Assembly (NCBI GenBank): GCA_910585255.1
Contig: CAJUEI010000044.1
Location: forward strand, 7,164 to 20,603
Length of the DNA: 13,440 bases
Direction of reading: 5' to 3'
Origin: an uncultured Lachnospiraceae bacterium
Lineage (GTDB): Bacteria > Bacillota > Clostridia > Lachnospirales > Lachnospiraceae
Below, piece after piece: positions 1 to 7,018 of the stretch (the stretch's first letter is position 1; each line of letters starts with the position of its first letter). The translations under genes were made by a program, and so were the position numbers. Under the pieces are notes generated by a model. The model saw only the letters and a list, made by a program, of their open reading frames with translations. It was not told the origin of the DNA and ran no database searches.

Positions 1-66
1 CTTCTTCTGTAGTAGAAGTTTCTGGTTCTTTTGTTGTTTCCTCTTCTTCTGTAGTCGAAGTTTCCG
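1..66 (-). repeat. Thr/Glu-rich tail repeat (ETSTTEE), continuing past the window
   Basis: In the frame of the giant surface protein the motif ETSTTEE occurs twice, about 14 codons apart, separated by Glu/Thr/Lys/Pro residues. The DNA behind it (cttcttctgtagt followed by a gaagtttc-like stretch) is also repeated. Such Thr/Pro/Glu-rich stretches act as wall-spanning spacers in Gram-positive surface proteins; that role is inferred. The array may continue to the left. Confidence 0.6.
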
Positions 67-3000
67 ATTCATCTGGTAATTTATCGATAATTTTTCCTTC
101 CTCTAATTTTGTATTACATGACTTGCAGTATAAATCACCTGTATATCCAGTTTCTGTTTTTGTAGGTTCTTTTGCATTTCGGATTTCTGTTTCTCCTGTA
201 TGATTTTCAGCATCTAACTCACCATATTCTAAGTTACATATTTCACAAACTGCTCTAGAAATACAAGTAGCTGTTCCTCCGCTATGCCCTTTTGCAGAAC
301 CTTCATCTGCAATAGTATCTTTTGTTCCGCATCCGTTTTCACAGACTGCTGTTTTTGTTCCATCTTCGGTACAAGTTGCATTTTCGTCCGATTTATAATC
401 CACAAAACTGTGATTATCTGGATCTAACTCACCGTATTCTGTACCGCATATTGTACAAATTGCTTTTGCTGCACAAGTGGCAGTTCCTCCCTCGTGCTTA
501 TGCTGCATATATTCTGCTGCTCCAATATCCGGTTTTTCACCTTCTTTATTACTATTTCCAAAGAAATCAATATCATAGCAAACACCATTTACATCTGGGA
601 AATTTTCGCCCATAACATATTTAATGGAATCTGCATTTGTTCCAAGATAATAAAAACTGTTAGGGGAAAGCTCTCTTCCATCTACTATATCAACAGCTCC
701 ATTCCCAAAGTGTGTAAGTGCCTCTTGTATAGTAACTCCCTTATCGATTAATTCGGAACCATCTGCAAGCTGATAACCATCTAACAAACCTGAGCTTCCT
801 GTTCTTGCTGTCTTTGTATCATTGGTCTCTGGTGCACTTCCTGGATCTGCAAATACACTGGCTTTATCCGCTATTACAATTGGATTTGTATCTGCATCTG
901 CTGCTGCTATTCCTCCTACGTATGCATTATTATATAACTTTGCTTTTTCTTTTAAGGTATTAGTAAGAGAAGCATCTGCTCCTTTACTGAAAACTTGTCC
1001 TTCTGGATAGCAAAATACATTATTAAATAAATATAAATCATTTACACCAAGAGATTTTGTATTAGGAAGCCATAATACTCCTCTATTTAATGTCTGATCA
1101 GAATACAAGGTATTATTATAAATCATAATTCCTCTTGCAATTCCCTGTGCAAACTCAAATCCCTTATCCCGGTCATTTTGGCTGATATTATAGCGAACGG
1201 TTGCTGCTGTATGCGGATATCCTCCCATAATCAGCATAAACCCACCTTCATTATTGTGACTGTAATTATACTGCATTACAGAATAAGAAGATGCATGGTC
1301 ACAGTCTAATCCCTGTCCGTCTTCTGTTCCATGTGTATTATATGCTTCATTATACTGAATTACTGTATTAGAAGCCTGGAAAGGCCAAATTCCTACATTA
1401 TAACCGGTACTTTGGTAACGGCAGTCTTTTACTAAATTATGCTCAATTAATGTTCCGTCTGTATCACGTGTAGTAATTCCATCTCCGCCAATCTTTTCAA
1501 AATAATTGTTGCGGATAATAATATTGGTAGACGGATACCAATGAATCGGAAGATCCGGAGCATTTGGTCCCCACTGGTTGCACCAATTTGAGCTAACCAG
1601 TTTAATCCCGGAACGATCCACATTAATAAATGTACATCCCTCAATAATTACATCATCATACTTTGTTGGAATACCGACCAATTCTCCATTTATAACGGAT
1701 GCCTTTACATCAAAAAAGATACCACCATTCCACTTTAATCCAATACTTCCATTAATATCATGAATATAACAATCTTGAATTCTTATTCCAGATACCGTAC
1801 CAAAGTCTCTTGCTGACACATTAATAGCACGTAATGCCAGACTGGAATTATTACTTGTATTCAATCCAAAGCTACTGTTATATTTTGGAGATGTATTTGT
1901 AATCTCTAAGTTTCTCAGTTCAATATACTCCTGATTATATAGAGAAACTACATTCTCAATTACGCCGTTTCCATTTAACTGCGGCAGGGAATCTCCCTCG
2001 CCATAAGCATCAATAATAATCGGCTTTTCTTTTGAACCCATCCCTTTAAAACTAAGCTGCTGACCATTAAAAGTACTTCCTCGTTTCAGATAAACACAAT
2101 CCCCTGCTGTTAAAGTTAAACTTTCTGCCTTTAACGGATCTAATGTCTTCCAAGGGGCATCTATTGTACCTGCATTGCTGTCGTCTCCTGCTGCAGAATC
2201 GATATAATACTCTCTGCTTTCCTTTTGGGCAGCACGTTCAAATACTGCAATAATACATATTGTTTCTGAAATACCTCCTGGTACAACAAATGTATCTCCT
2301 TCCACCTGAATTCCCAGAGAAGAATTCTCTGCATAGTATTCTTTTAACTGATATCCTGCCTTTTCTATCGCACTAAGCGTAACGGTATCCCCTTCCACTA
2401 CATTCGTTGTACTAAGAGAAACTGTTCCACTTATTCCAGTTGTATCTTCTATCTGTACACCATTTTCTTCACGCATAACCTTAACCGTAACCTGCGTCTG
2501 TTCCGGTAATCGTTCTACCAACAGATTATCAAAAACAACAGGGGCATTTGGTGTCATATTTAATAATCCTACTGCATTTGGACGATTCAGCCAATTATCT
2601 GTTGCTGTATAACTTAAAAGTTCTTTGTCATTTACATAAAATGTAGCACGATTTCCTCTCACCTCTAAAGCGATATGAATTTTACTGGTAGAAAATGTAA
2701 AATTTGTATGAGTTAGATCTGTATCTGCTCCTGCCCCCAAACCATTATCTAAGTATTTAAACCGGGCAAGACTTCCATTCATTAATAATACATATCTTCC
2801 GCTAATCGAATCATCCGATCCTTTAAACATAATCTGAACCGTTCCGGCTGTACTATCACCCTTCCATACATCCGCAGAAATTCGATATCCTTCCCCCTCT
2901 TTTAATGGTTGGAAAATATCCTGATTTAATAATACAAAATTACTTCCGCTTGGTATAATGTCAAAAGTAAGTACACCGTCTTTCTGAACTACTGCATCCT

Positions 3001-5248
3001 GATTTCCAACCGTTTTATACTCAGGAAGCAAACTCGCTGCTGAAAAATCATCATAAAACAATTCAAACCGCCCCGGCTGCCGAGTTTTAAAATGTGCTAC
3101 TACTGTTACATTTCCCATTTTGGGATCAATTTGAAATGTATTATTTGTAATTGGCATCAACCCATCTGTAGAAGTTCCATTTTCTTTAAATGATTCAAAT
3201 CGGTCAAATACATAGCCATGTGCCGGATTTACAAATAATGTAATTAGATCTCCTGAATATCCCGATTCTGCACTTGCTGTTAAAGTTCCGCCGCTGGTAT
3301 TACTCTCATCTCCGTCCGTTACTACCTTAAGTGCTACCGTATATTGCTCTCCTGTCTGTACCTCATTTGTAGTAATTTTTAAATTATCAATACTAAAATC
3401 CTGATTTGGAAACTGTCCTGCAATAGCAAAATACCCTTTTCCCATACTTCCTATATCATCGTTTGTTACTTCAAAGATTGGTGTTTCATTTCCATCTAAA
3501 TAAAGCTTTATAAGATTTCCTTGTACTAAAATATCCACACCATATGTTTTACCCTTTTGAAACGTAAAACTCTTGCCTTCACGCCATATACAATCTTTTG
3601 AATCGGCTGCAGTATTATTAACATTATTATTTATTGTTCGTTCTATATAAATATAATTTTGAACAAAATTAAAACGTACCTGCAGGCGATCTCCTTCATA
3701 CTGATCTGCTATTTTAAAAGCAATTTTTGCATTTGAATTTGTATTTCCCTCGTTAGGTGTCAAGTCCAACTGAATTAAAAAATCATTTGCATTAATTCGT
3801 CCCACTTGATACCCCATCCGATTATTTGCACCACTTCCTTTAATTGTAGCTTTACCATCTGCAAAAATAATATTTGTATTACTATTTGCACTCCAGTTAC
3901 TTCCATCCTCAAAACTATCCTCTGCTAAAATACGACTTAATGAATTCAGATGATTTTTTGTCTCTGGATTTCCTTCATCCCCGCTGCCAGTATCTACATT
4001 TTCATTTGTTGTAATTTTCAGATTCTTTATTACAAAATTTTGATTCAAAAATTGACTGATAATTGCAAAATTCTTTAACTCTATATTATTGATATTACTA
4101 TAATTTGCCTTTAAGATTTCTGTCTGATCCAAATAAACAATAATATTATTTTCACTATCCACTAAAATATCTACTGCATAAGTCTTATTCTTTTCCCAAT
4201 TAAATGCCACTTCTTCCCGAAAATTATCAACAACATTACCGTTTTGATCAGCACTTATTCTTTCTATATATAATTTACTTAACTGATACTGAAATCTTAC
4301 CTGCAATCGTTCATCAGAAAAATTTTCTCCTATTTTAAATGCAATCTTTAGATCAGCAGCAGATCCTTTTTCCATTTGAGGAGTAACATCTAACTGAATT
4401 AGATAACTATTTGCATTTATTTTCCCTTTATTATATCCTATACTATTTAAACCTGATTGATTAAAAGTAACTGCCCCATTCCCAATAGTTGCACTGCCGC
4501 CAACCGTCCAATTCTTTGCACTGTCAAACGATTCTTCTAAAATCACATTTGCTAAAGTTGCTATATGTTTATTTTCTACCCCCCCATTATCCGCTATATT
4601 CATAATATCTTTATCTAATACAGCATCTGGGGCAAGAGGCGATGGAGTCATAGGAGCAGTCACTTCCTCCTTTTCTCCATTCTCATTCTGAATCGGGTCC
4701 TGAATCTGTTCCGTAGTCTGAGTAATTTCCTCTGACTCTTTTTGATCACTATCTTCGGTTTCCTTTATTTCCTGAGATGTACTTTCTGTTTCTTCCTGTT
4801 TTTTATCCTCAGTTGACTCTATCTCCTGAGATACACTCTCCTGCTGATTTTTATCCTCTGTCTCTTCTATTTCTTGAGATACACTTTCTGTCTCCTGCTG
4901 GTCTGGAACCTCCGGTTCCTGTTGATCTTCTGATTCCTGCTGATCGGAATCTATCTCTTGAGAAACACTCTCATTCTCTGTCTGCTTCTCATCTTCTATA
5001 TTCTCTATATCTAAAGTAGTACTTTCCGATTCTTCCTGATCGATTTTTTCTGTCTGATCAGAATCACTTTCTTCCTCTGTATTCTCCTCCTCAATGGAAA
5101 CACTCTCTTCTGCATTATCTTCTGTTTCTACCTGATATCCTATTTTATCTTCCGTTTCTATTGCTTTACTTCCTGTAATACTTGAGTTGAACACCAACAG
5201 ACTGCTAAGAACAACACTTAATACACGCTTTCCGATATTTTTCTTCAT
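1..5248 (-). CDS. Giant secreted multidomain surface protein with ConA-like domains and a parallel beta-helix (partial, C-terminus outside window)
   Basis: The frame is open from the ATG at 5248 to the window edge, at least 1749 codons. AAAGGAG lies 8 nt before the start. Visible order: signal peptide (residues 1-29, basic start, hydrophobic core, cleavage likely after SKA); acidic Glu/Gln/Ser/Thr stalk (30 to about 205) with SVSQEI repeats; two homologous sandwich-like domains (about 237-415 and 438-627); InlB-type repeat (about 633-723); a third ConA/LamG-like domain (about 726-912); a second InlB-type repeat (about 915-1006); parallel beta-helix (about 1013-1573) opening with YYIDSAAGDD and ending near DIGAAEY; Cys-pair modules (about 1585-1722); Thr/Glu tail. 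Family knowledge: such beta-helices occur in polysaccharide lyases, glycosidases and adhesins, and ConA-like domains often bind glycans. Inference: a secreted or wall-associated glycan-binding or glycan-cleaving protein. No catalytic residues can be assigned. An LPXTG, SLH or other anchor would lie beyond the window. Second gene of an operon with the foldase lipoprotein. Confidence 0.9.
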   Translation of the reverse strand, partial: MKKNIGKRVLSVVLSSLLVFNSSITGSKAIETEDKIGYQVETEDNAEESVSIEEENTEEESDSDQTEKIDQEESESTTLDIENIEDEKQTENESVSQEIDSDQQESEDQQEPEVPDQQETESVSQEIEETEDKNQQESVSQEIESTEDKKQEETESTSQEIKETEDSDQKESEEITQTTEQIQDPIQNENGEKEEVTAPMTPSPLAPDAVLDKDIMNIADNGGVENKHIATLANVILEESFDSAKNWTVGGSATIGNGAVTFNQSGLNSIGYNKGKINANSYLIQLDVTPQMEKGSAADLKIAFKIGENFSDERLQVRFQYQLSKLYIERISADQNGNVVDNFREEVAFNWEKNKTYAVDILVDSENNIIVYLDQTEILKANYSNINNIELKNFAIISQFLNQNFVIKNLKITTNENVDTGSGDEGNPETKNHLNSLSRILAEDSFEDGSNWSANSNTNIIFADGKATIKGSGANNRMGYQVGRINANDFLIQLDLTPNEGNTNSNAKIAFKIADQYEGDRLQVRFNFVQNYIYIERTINNNVNNTAADSKDCIWREGKSFTFQKGKTYGVDILVQGNLIKLYLDGNETPIFEVTNDDIGSMGKGYFAIAGQFPNQDFSIDNLKITTNEVQTGEQYTVALKVVTDGDESNTSGGTLTASAESGYSGDLITLFVNPAHGYVFDRFESFKENGTSTDGLMPITNNTFQIDPKMGNVTVVAHFKTRQPGRFELFYDDFSAASLLPEYKTVGNQDAVVQKDGVLTFDIIPSGSNFVLLNQDIFQPLKEGEGYRISADVWKGDSTAGTVQIMFKGSDDSISGRYVLLMNGSLARFKYLDNGLGAGADTDLTHTNFTFSTSKIHIALEVRGNRATFYVNDKELLSYTATDNWLNRPNAVGLLNMTPNAPVVFDNLLVERLPEQTQVTVKVMREENGVQIEDTTGISGTVSLSTTNVVEGDTVTLSAIEKAGYQLKEYYAENSSLGIQVEGDTFVVPGGISETICIIAVFERAAQKESREYYIDSAAGDDSNAGTIDAPWKTLDPLKAESLTLTAGDCVYLKRGSTFNGQQLSFKGMGSKEKPIIIDAYGEGDSLPQLNGNGVIENVVSLYNQEYIELRNLEITNTSPKYNSSFGLNTSNNSSLALRAINVSARDFGTVSGIRIQDCYIHDINGSIGLKWNGGIFFDVKASVINGELVGIPTKYDDVIIEGCTFINVDRSGIKLVSSNWCNQWGPNAPDLPIHWYPSTNIIIRNNYFEKIGGDGITTRDTDGTLIEHNLVKDCRYQSTGYNVGIWPFQASNTVIQYNEAYNTHGTEDGQGLDCDHASSYSVMQYNYSHNNEGGFMLIMGGYPHTAATVRYNISQNDRDKGFEFAQGIARGIMIYNNTLYSDQTLNRGVLWLPNTKSLGVNDLYLFNNVFCYPEGQVFSKGADASLTNTLKEKAKLYNNAYVGGIAAADADTNPIVIADKASVFADPGSAPETNDTKTARTGSSGLLDGYQLADGSELIDKGVTIQEALTHFGNGAVDIVDGRELSPNSFYYLGTNADSIKYVMGENFPDVNGVCYDIDFFGNSNKEGEKPDIGAAEYMQHKHEGGTATCAAKAICTICGTEYGELDPDNHSFVDYKSDENATCTEDGTKTAVCENGCGTKDTIADEGSAKGHSGGTATCISRAVCEICNLEYGELDAENHTGETEIRNAKEPTKTETGYTGDLYCKSCNTKLEEGKIIDKLPDESETSTTEEEETTKEPETSTTEE
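83..502 (-). other. Cys-pair modules near the C-terminus of the surface protein
   Basis: Residues about 1583-1722 contain four short Cys-containing modules. The first and third are close copies: HEGGTATC, then an ICxxC pair and EYGELDPDNH; HSGGTATC, then a VCEIC pair and EYGELDAENH. The second has TCTEDG followed by CENGC. The fourth has GYTGDLYCKSC followed by LEEGKIIDKLP. Similar modules with spaced Cys pairs recur in large secreted proteins of gut Clostridia. Whether they bind metal or form disulfides cannot be told here. Confidence 0.7.
530..2212 (-). other. Right-handed parallel beta-helix domain of the surface protein
   Basis: Residues about 1013-1573. The entry motif (YYID, GDDSNAGT, APWKTL) is typical of the N-terminal cap of secreted parallel beta-helix proteins. 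It is followed by many short Ile/Val/Asn-rich turns such as IELRNLEITN, VIIEGCTFIN, IIIRNNYFEK, TVIQYNEAYN and VMQYNYSHNN. A central acidic patch reads EDGQGLDCDH and is followed by NEGGFMLIMGG. The fold call rests on this repeat texture. The enzyme class, if any, is unknown. Confidence 0.75.
3368..4540 (-). repeat. Tandem duplicated ConA/LamG-like domains inside the surface protein
   Basis: Residues about 237-415 and 438-627 are homologous. Matching segments include INANSYLIQLDVTP and INANDFLIQLDLTP, KIAFKI with RLQVRF then YIER in both, KTYAVDILV and KTYGVDILV, and a common ending NLKITTNE. Each copy begins with an acidic SF(D/E) motif followed by NW. The pattern fits a beta-sandwich of the ConA-like lectin/glucanase type. 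Glycan binding is inferred from the fold class. Confidence 0.7.
4766..4969 (-). repeat. SVSQEI repeats in the N-terminal acidic stalk
   Basis: Four copies of S(V/T)SQEI (near 4952-4969, 4868-4885, 4820-4837 and 4766-4783) are each followed by a Glu/Asp/Gln-rich spacer such as EETEDKNQQE or ESTEDKKQEETE. The copies are related at DNA level around tctcttgagatacact, suggesting expansion by slippage or recombination. The segment is strongly acidic, free of Cys, and probably extended. Confidence 0.7.
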
Positions 5249-5256
5249 AGTTCCTA

Positions 5257-5263
5257 CTCCTTT
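5257..5263 (-). promoter_or_regulatory. Ribosome binding site of the giant surface protein
   Basis: Reads AAAGGAG on the minus strand, 8 nt before the ATG at 5248. It sits inside the 23-bp gap after the foldase stop codon, which supports both this start and co-transcription with the foldase gene. Confidence 0.8.
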
Positions 5264-5271
5264 CTGCAAGC

Positions 5272-6057
5272 CTACTCCCTCAAATCCTCAACTTCACTTG
5301 CAGCGACTTTCTCACTTAGTTCTTTCTCCAATCTCTCACTGGCATACTGTTCTGAAACAGCTCCCATTACTTCTTCAAAAGGCTGATAGGTTCCTTCTTC
5401 ACGGCTTGTACACTGTAAAATCCACTCCCTATCATATTCATCTAACCAGCAAGAGTCCTCTCCTTCTGATAAATTCACTAAATGATTTACCAATTCTTCA
5501 TCCTGTTCTGACAACGACCGATAATTATAAGAGTTCAAAGAAATCTCCTGCTCACTTAATACCCGTCCATCATAAGAAATTGTCAAAACTGCCTGTATCT
5601 CACCAATCTGCCAGTAATTCTCCTTATGCCCCTGATACCAGATTTCCAATTCCTCCTGTGAAACTTCACGAATCATATAATCTTTAAGTAAACGCTCATA
5701 TTTTCCCATCTCTACATTATAATATTGCAGTGGTGTATACTCCAAAACACCATAGACAATTCCGCCTGCTGCCTTTTGTTCCACTCGATGTCGGTTTTCT
5801 TCCTCCATCTGCTGAAGCATTTCCTTATAAGAAAATGCCGTCTCTATCACCCCACTTTCTTTTGCCCATTGCTGAAGCACCTTCATTCTGATCGCCTGAT
5901 CGATATCCTGATCCAGCAATTCCATTTCTTCCTGTGATACCGCTTCCCCATTTACATATAAAAGTGATTCCTTAGCCTGGCATCCAACCATACACAATAA
6001 CATTCCCCAAATTAACCATCTGCTTACCCATTTGCTGATTTTCTCTTTTACTTCCAT
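5272..6057 (-). CDS. PrsA/SurA-like foldase lipoprotein
   Basis: 261 residues from the ATG at 6057. A lipoprotein signal (basic start, WLIWGMLLC core) ends in the lipobox MVGC, with Cys26 as the predicted lipidated residue, so the protein should sit on the outer face of the membrane. After it comes a SurA_N-like segment (YVNGEAVSQEEM, then helices, about 34-125). A hinge follows (VSQEELEIWYQGHKENY, about 132-148), then a stretch where parvulin domains normally lie, and a C-terminal helix (PFEEVMGAVSEQYASERLEKE) typical of PrsA/SurA ends. Family role: assisting folding of exported proteins. The middle part lacks an obvious parvulin signature, so isomerase activity is doubtful. Start choice: AGGA lies 6 nt before this ATG; an in-frame TTG at 6072, preceded by AAAGGAAG, would add five residues and is a real alternative. 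The gene ends 23 bp before the surface protein, which is its likely client. Confidence 0.75.
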   Translation of the reverse strand: MEVKEKISKWVSRWLIWGMLLCMVGCQAKESLLYVNGEAVSQEEMELLDQDIDQAIRMKVLQQWAKESGVIETAFSYKEMLQQMEEENRHRVEQKAAGGIVYGVLEYTPLQYYNVEMGKYERLLKDYMIREVSQEELEIWYQGHKENYWQIGEIQAVLTISYDGRVLSEQEISLNSYNYRSLSEQDEELVNHLVNLSEGEDSCWLDEYDREWILQCTSREEGTYQPFEEVMGAVSEQYASERLEKELSEKVAASEVEDLRE

Positions 6058-6271
6058 ACTTTTTCCTATCAATTAAACTTCCTTTCTACACTAATATTTT
6101 TCCCCATTCTCACATTCACTACTTTGTTTCTTCATCGCATATTACCTTATTACTTTCAGCAAAAGGTACCTCTTTGTGAAAATTCTCCCGTTTTATTTTT
6201 TCTAAAACGATTGCATATAGTTATTTCGCCATTTATTAAAAGATTTTTCACTTAGATTTTAAACATATTAT

Positions 6272-6301
6272 ACTATATTTAACTAAAAATTGCTAAGTCA
6301 A
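6272..6301 (-). promoter_or_regulatory. Candidate sigma-A-type promoter of the surface operon
   Basis: On the minus strand TTGACT (6301-6296) is followed after 18 nt by TATAGT (6277-6272). TATAAT directly follows at 6272-6267 as an alternative -10. Transcription would start near 6265 and read leftward into the foldase and surface genes. It is predicted by eye from consensus only. Confidence 0.5.
6273..6283 (+). promoter_or_regulatory. 11-bp motif shared with the regulator promoter region
   Basis: ctatatttaac here is identical to 6555-6565, the right arm of the dyad behind the regulator promoter. At this site it overlaps the candidate -10 of the divergent surface operon. With the segment at 6258-6267 (tttaaacata) it forms an imperfect dyad around a 6-bp spacer. 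A common operator for the BlaI-like regulators is possible, but in DNA this AT-rich an 11-bp match can also arise by chance. Confidence 0.35.
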
Positions 6302-6302
6302 A

Positions 6303-6322
6303 TTACACAAACGTTTGTGTAA
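6303..6322. promoter_or_regulatory. Perfect 20-bp palindrome, candidate operator
   Basis: TTACACAAACGTTTGTGTAA is identical on both strands with no spacer. The core ACAAACGTTTGT resembles the CG-centred operators of LacI/GalR-family repressors; PurR sites have GCAAACGTTTGC. It lies one base upstream of the -35 of the candidate surface-operon promoter, a position fit for regulating that operon. No LacI-family gene is in the window. Confidence 0.6.
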
Positions 6323-6485
6323 GCAACAACAATACCAAACTTTCTTTTCCACAAAAACAAAACATATGTTCATTTTTTCACTAACAACTTAAATATTTAT
6401 TTACAATTTCTTACAATTTTACCATAGCAAGATTTATACGTTTTTATTAAACCTGTTTTATTTTATTATAACAATACATTTTTAG

Positions 6486-6514
6486 TTGCTTTTTCAATTA
6501 TTTTGATGTATGAT
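6486..6514 (+). promoter_or_regulatory. Candidate promoter of the BlaI-like regulator pair
   Basis: TTGCTT at 6486-6491, a 17-nt spacer, then TATGAT at 6509-6514. Transcription would start near 6521, leaving a leader of about 80 nt that contains the dyad at 6537-6565. Confidence 0.5.
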
Positions 6515-6536
6515 AACTCTATGGAGTAAGAAAAAG

Positions 6537-6565
6537 GTTAAATACAGCAATACGCTATATTTAAC
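6537..6565. promoter_or_regulatory. Imperfect dyad behind the regulator promoter, candidate autoregulatory operator
   Basis: gttaaatacag (6537-6547) and ctatatttaac (6555-6565) are inverted copies with one mismatch around a 7-bp spacer. It lies just downstream of the candidate start site, a typical place for repressor binding. BlaI/MecI dimers bind dyads and usually repress their own operon, so autoregulation is a reasonable inference. Confidence 0.45.
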
Positions 6566-6602
6566 TCCCTTAATCATACTGATCTAGAAAGGAGGGTTCT
6601 AT

Positions 6603-7001
6603 ATGCACTCAAGAAGATTCACCGGAAGAGATTTAGACATCCTACAAATTCTATGGAATGCATCTGATTCCATGACTGCCCTAGAAATTGTAAAACAATA
6701 TCCTGAATTAACAATGAACACGGTACAAGCCGTTTTACGCAAGCTCTTAAAAGAAGGTCTTATCAAAATCAATCGGATTGTCTACAGTGGCACCGTTTTA
6801 TCCCGCAGCTTTGCATCTGTAATTTCACCTGAAGAATTTGTTATTCTGCAGATGAAAGAAAACGTAAAAGAAATCAATTCTGTCAACAAGATCGCTTTTA
6901 TTACAGCACTATTTGAAGATGAAACCGACACGGAAAAAACATTAAAAGAAATTGAAGAAATCGAAACTGTATTAGCACAGCAGAAGGAATCATTACAATA
7001 A
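6603..7001 (+). CDS. BlaI/MecI-family winged-helix transcriptional regulator, copy 1
   Basis: 132 residues. AAAGGAGGG ends 6 nt before the ATG. Residues about 6-65 form the winged helix: GRDLDILQILW (first helix), MTALEIV, TMNTVQAVLRKLLKEGLI (recognition helix and wing entry), then INRIVYSG. This matches the BlaI/MecI/CopY pattern of ILW, then TVxxxLxxLxxxG. The C-terminal part is helical and acidic and should form the dimer. There is no Cys, so the CopY copper motif is absent. BlaI-type repressors are normally inactivated by a BlaR-type membrane protease, but none is adjacent, so the signal is unknown. Followed after 17 bp by a near copy, and divergent from the surface operon, which is a candidate target. 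Confidence 0.8.
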   Translation: MHSRRFTGRDLDILQILWNASDSMTALEIVKQYPELTMNTVQAVLRKLLKEGLIKINRIVYSGTVLSRSFASVISPEEFVILQMKENVKEINSVNKIAFITALFEDETDTEKTLKEIEEIETVLAQQKESLQ

Positions 7002-7018
7002 AAGAAAGGAAATCCCAC

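Larger units (their letters stand above)
6073..6602. promoter_or_regulatory. AT-rich divergent control region between surface operon and regulator pair
   Basis: About 530 bp without a credible gene. It carries candidate promoters for both directions, a 20-bp perfect palindrome, an imperfect dyad and a shared 11-bp motif, each listed separately. If the minus-strand promoter near 6272-6301 is used, the surface operon has an untranslated leader of about 190-210 nt. I looked for c-di-GMP riboswitch-like elements there, because such switches often control clostridial surface proteins, and saw none. The stretch 6323-6480 is A/T-rich with the direct repeat ttacaattt (near 6410 and 6420) and nothing else recognised. 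Confidence 0.6.

Noticed and set aside
322..1010. Plus-strand open frames at 322-615, 494-751 and 822-1010
   Set aside because: They are antisense to the long surface protein, lack ribosome sites and have low-complexity composition.
1447..1763. Short frames at 1447-1644 (minus) and 1578-1763 (plus)
   Set aside because: Both lie within the beta-helix coding region in other frames and show no independent coding signs.
4766..4969. CRISPR-like array in the repeated stalk region
   Set aside because: The repeats are in-frame coding repeats with degenerate units and related spacers, not identical repeats with unique spacers.
4777..5687. Plus-strand frames at 4777-5019 and 5187-5687
   Set aside because: They mirror the acidic stalk and the foldase gene. 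Their Ser/Pro/Leu/His-rich translations are typical of antisense shadows.
6058..6270. c-di-GMP or other riboswitch in the surface-operon leader
   Set aside because: The leader length is suitable, but I could not find the conserved core of the GEMM-type or other switches I know. A covariance search would decide.
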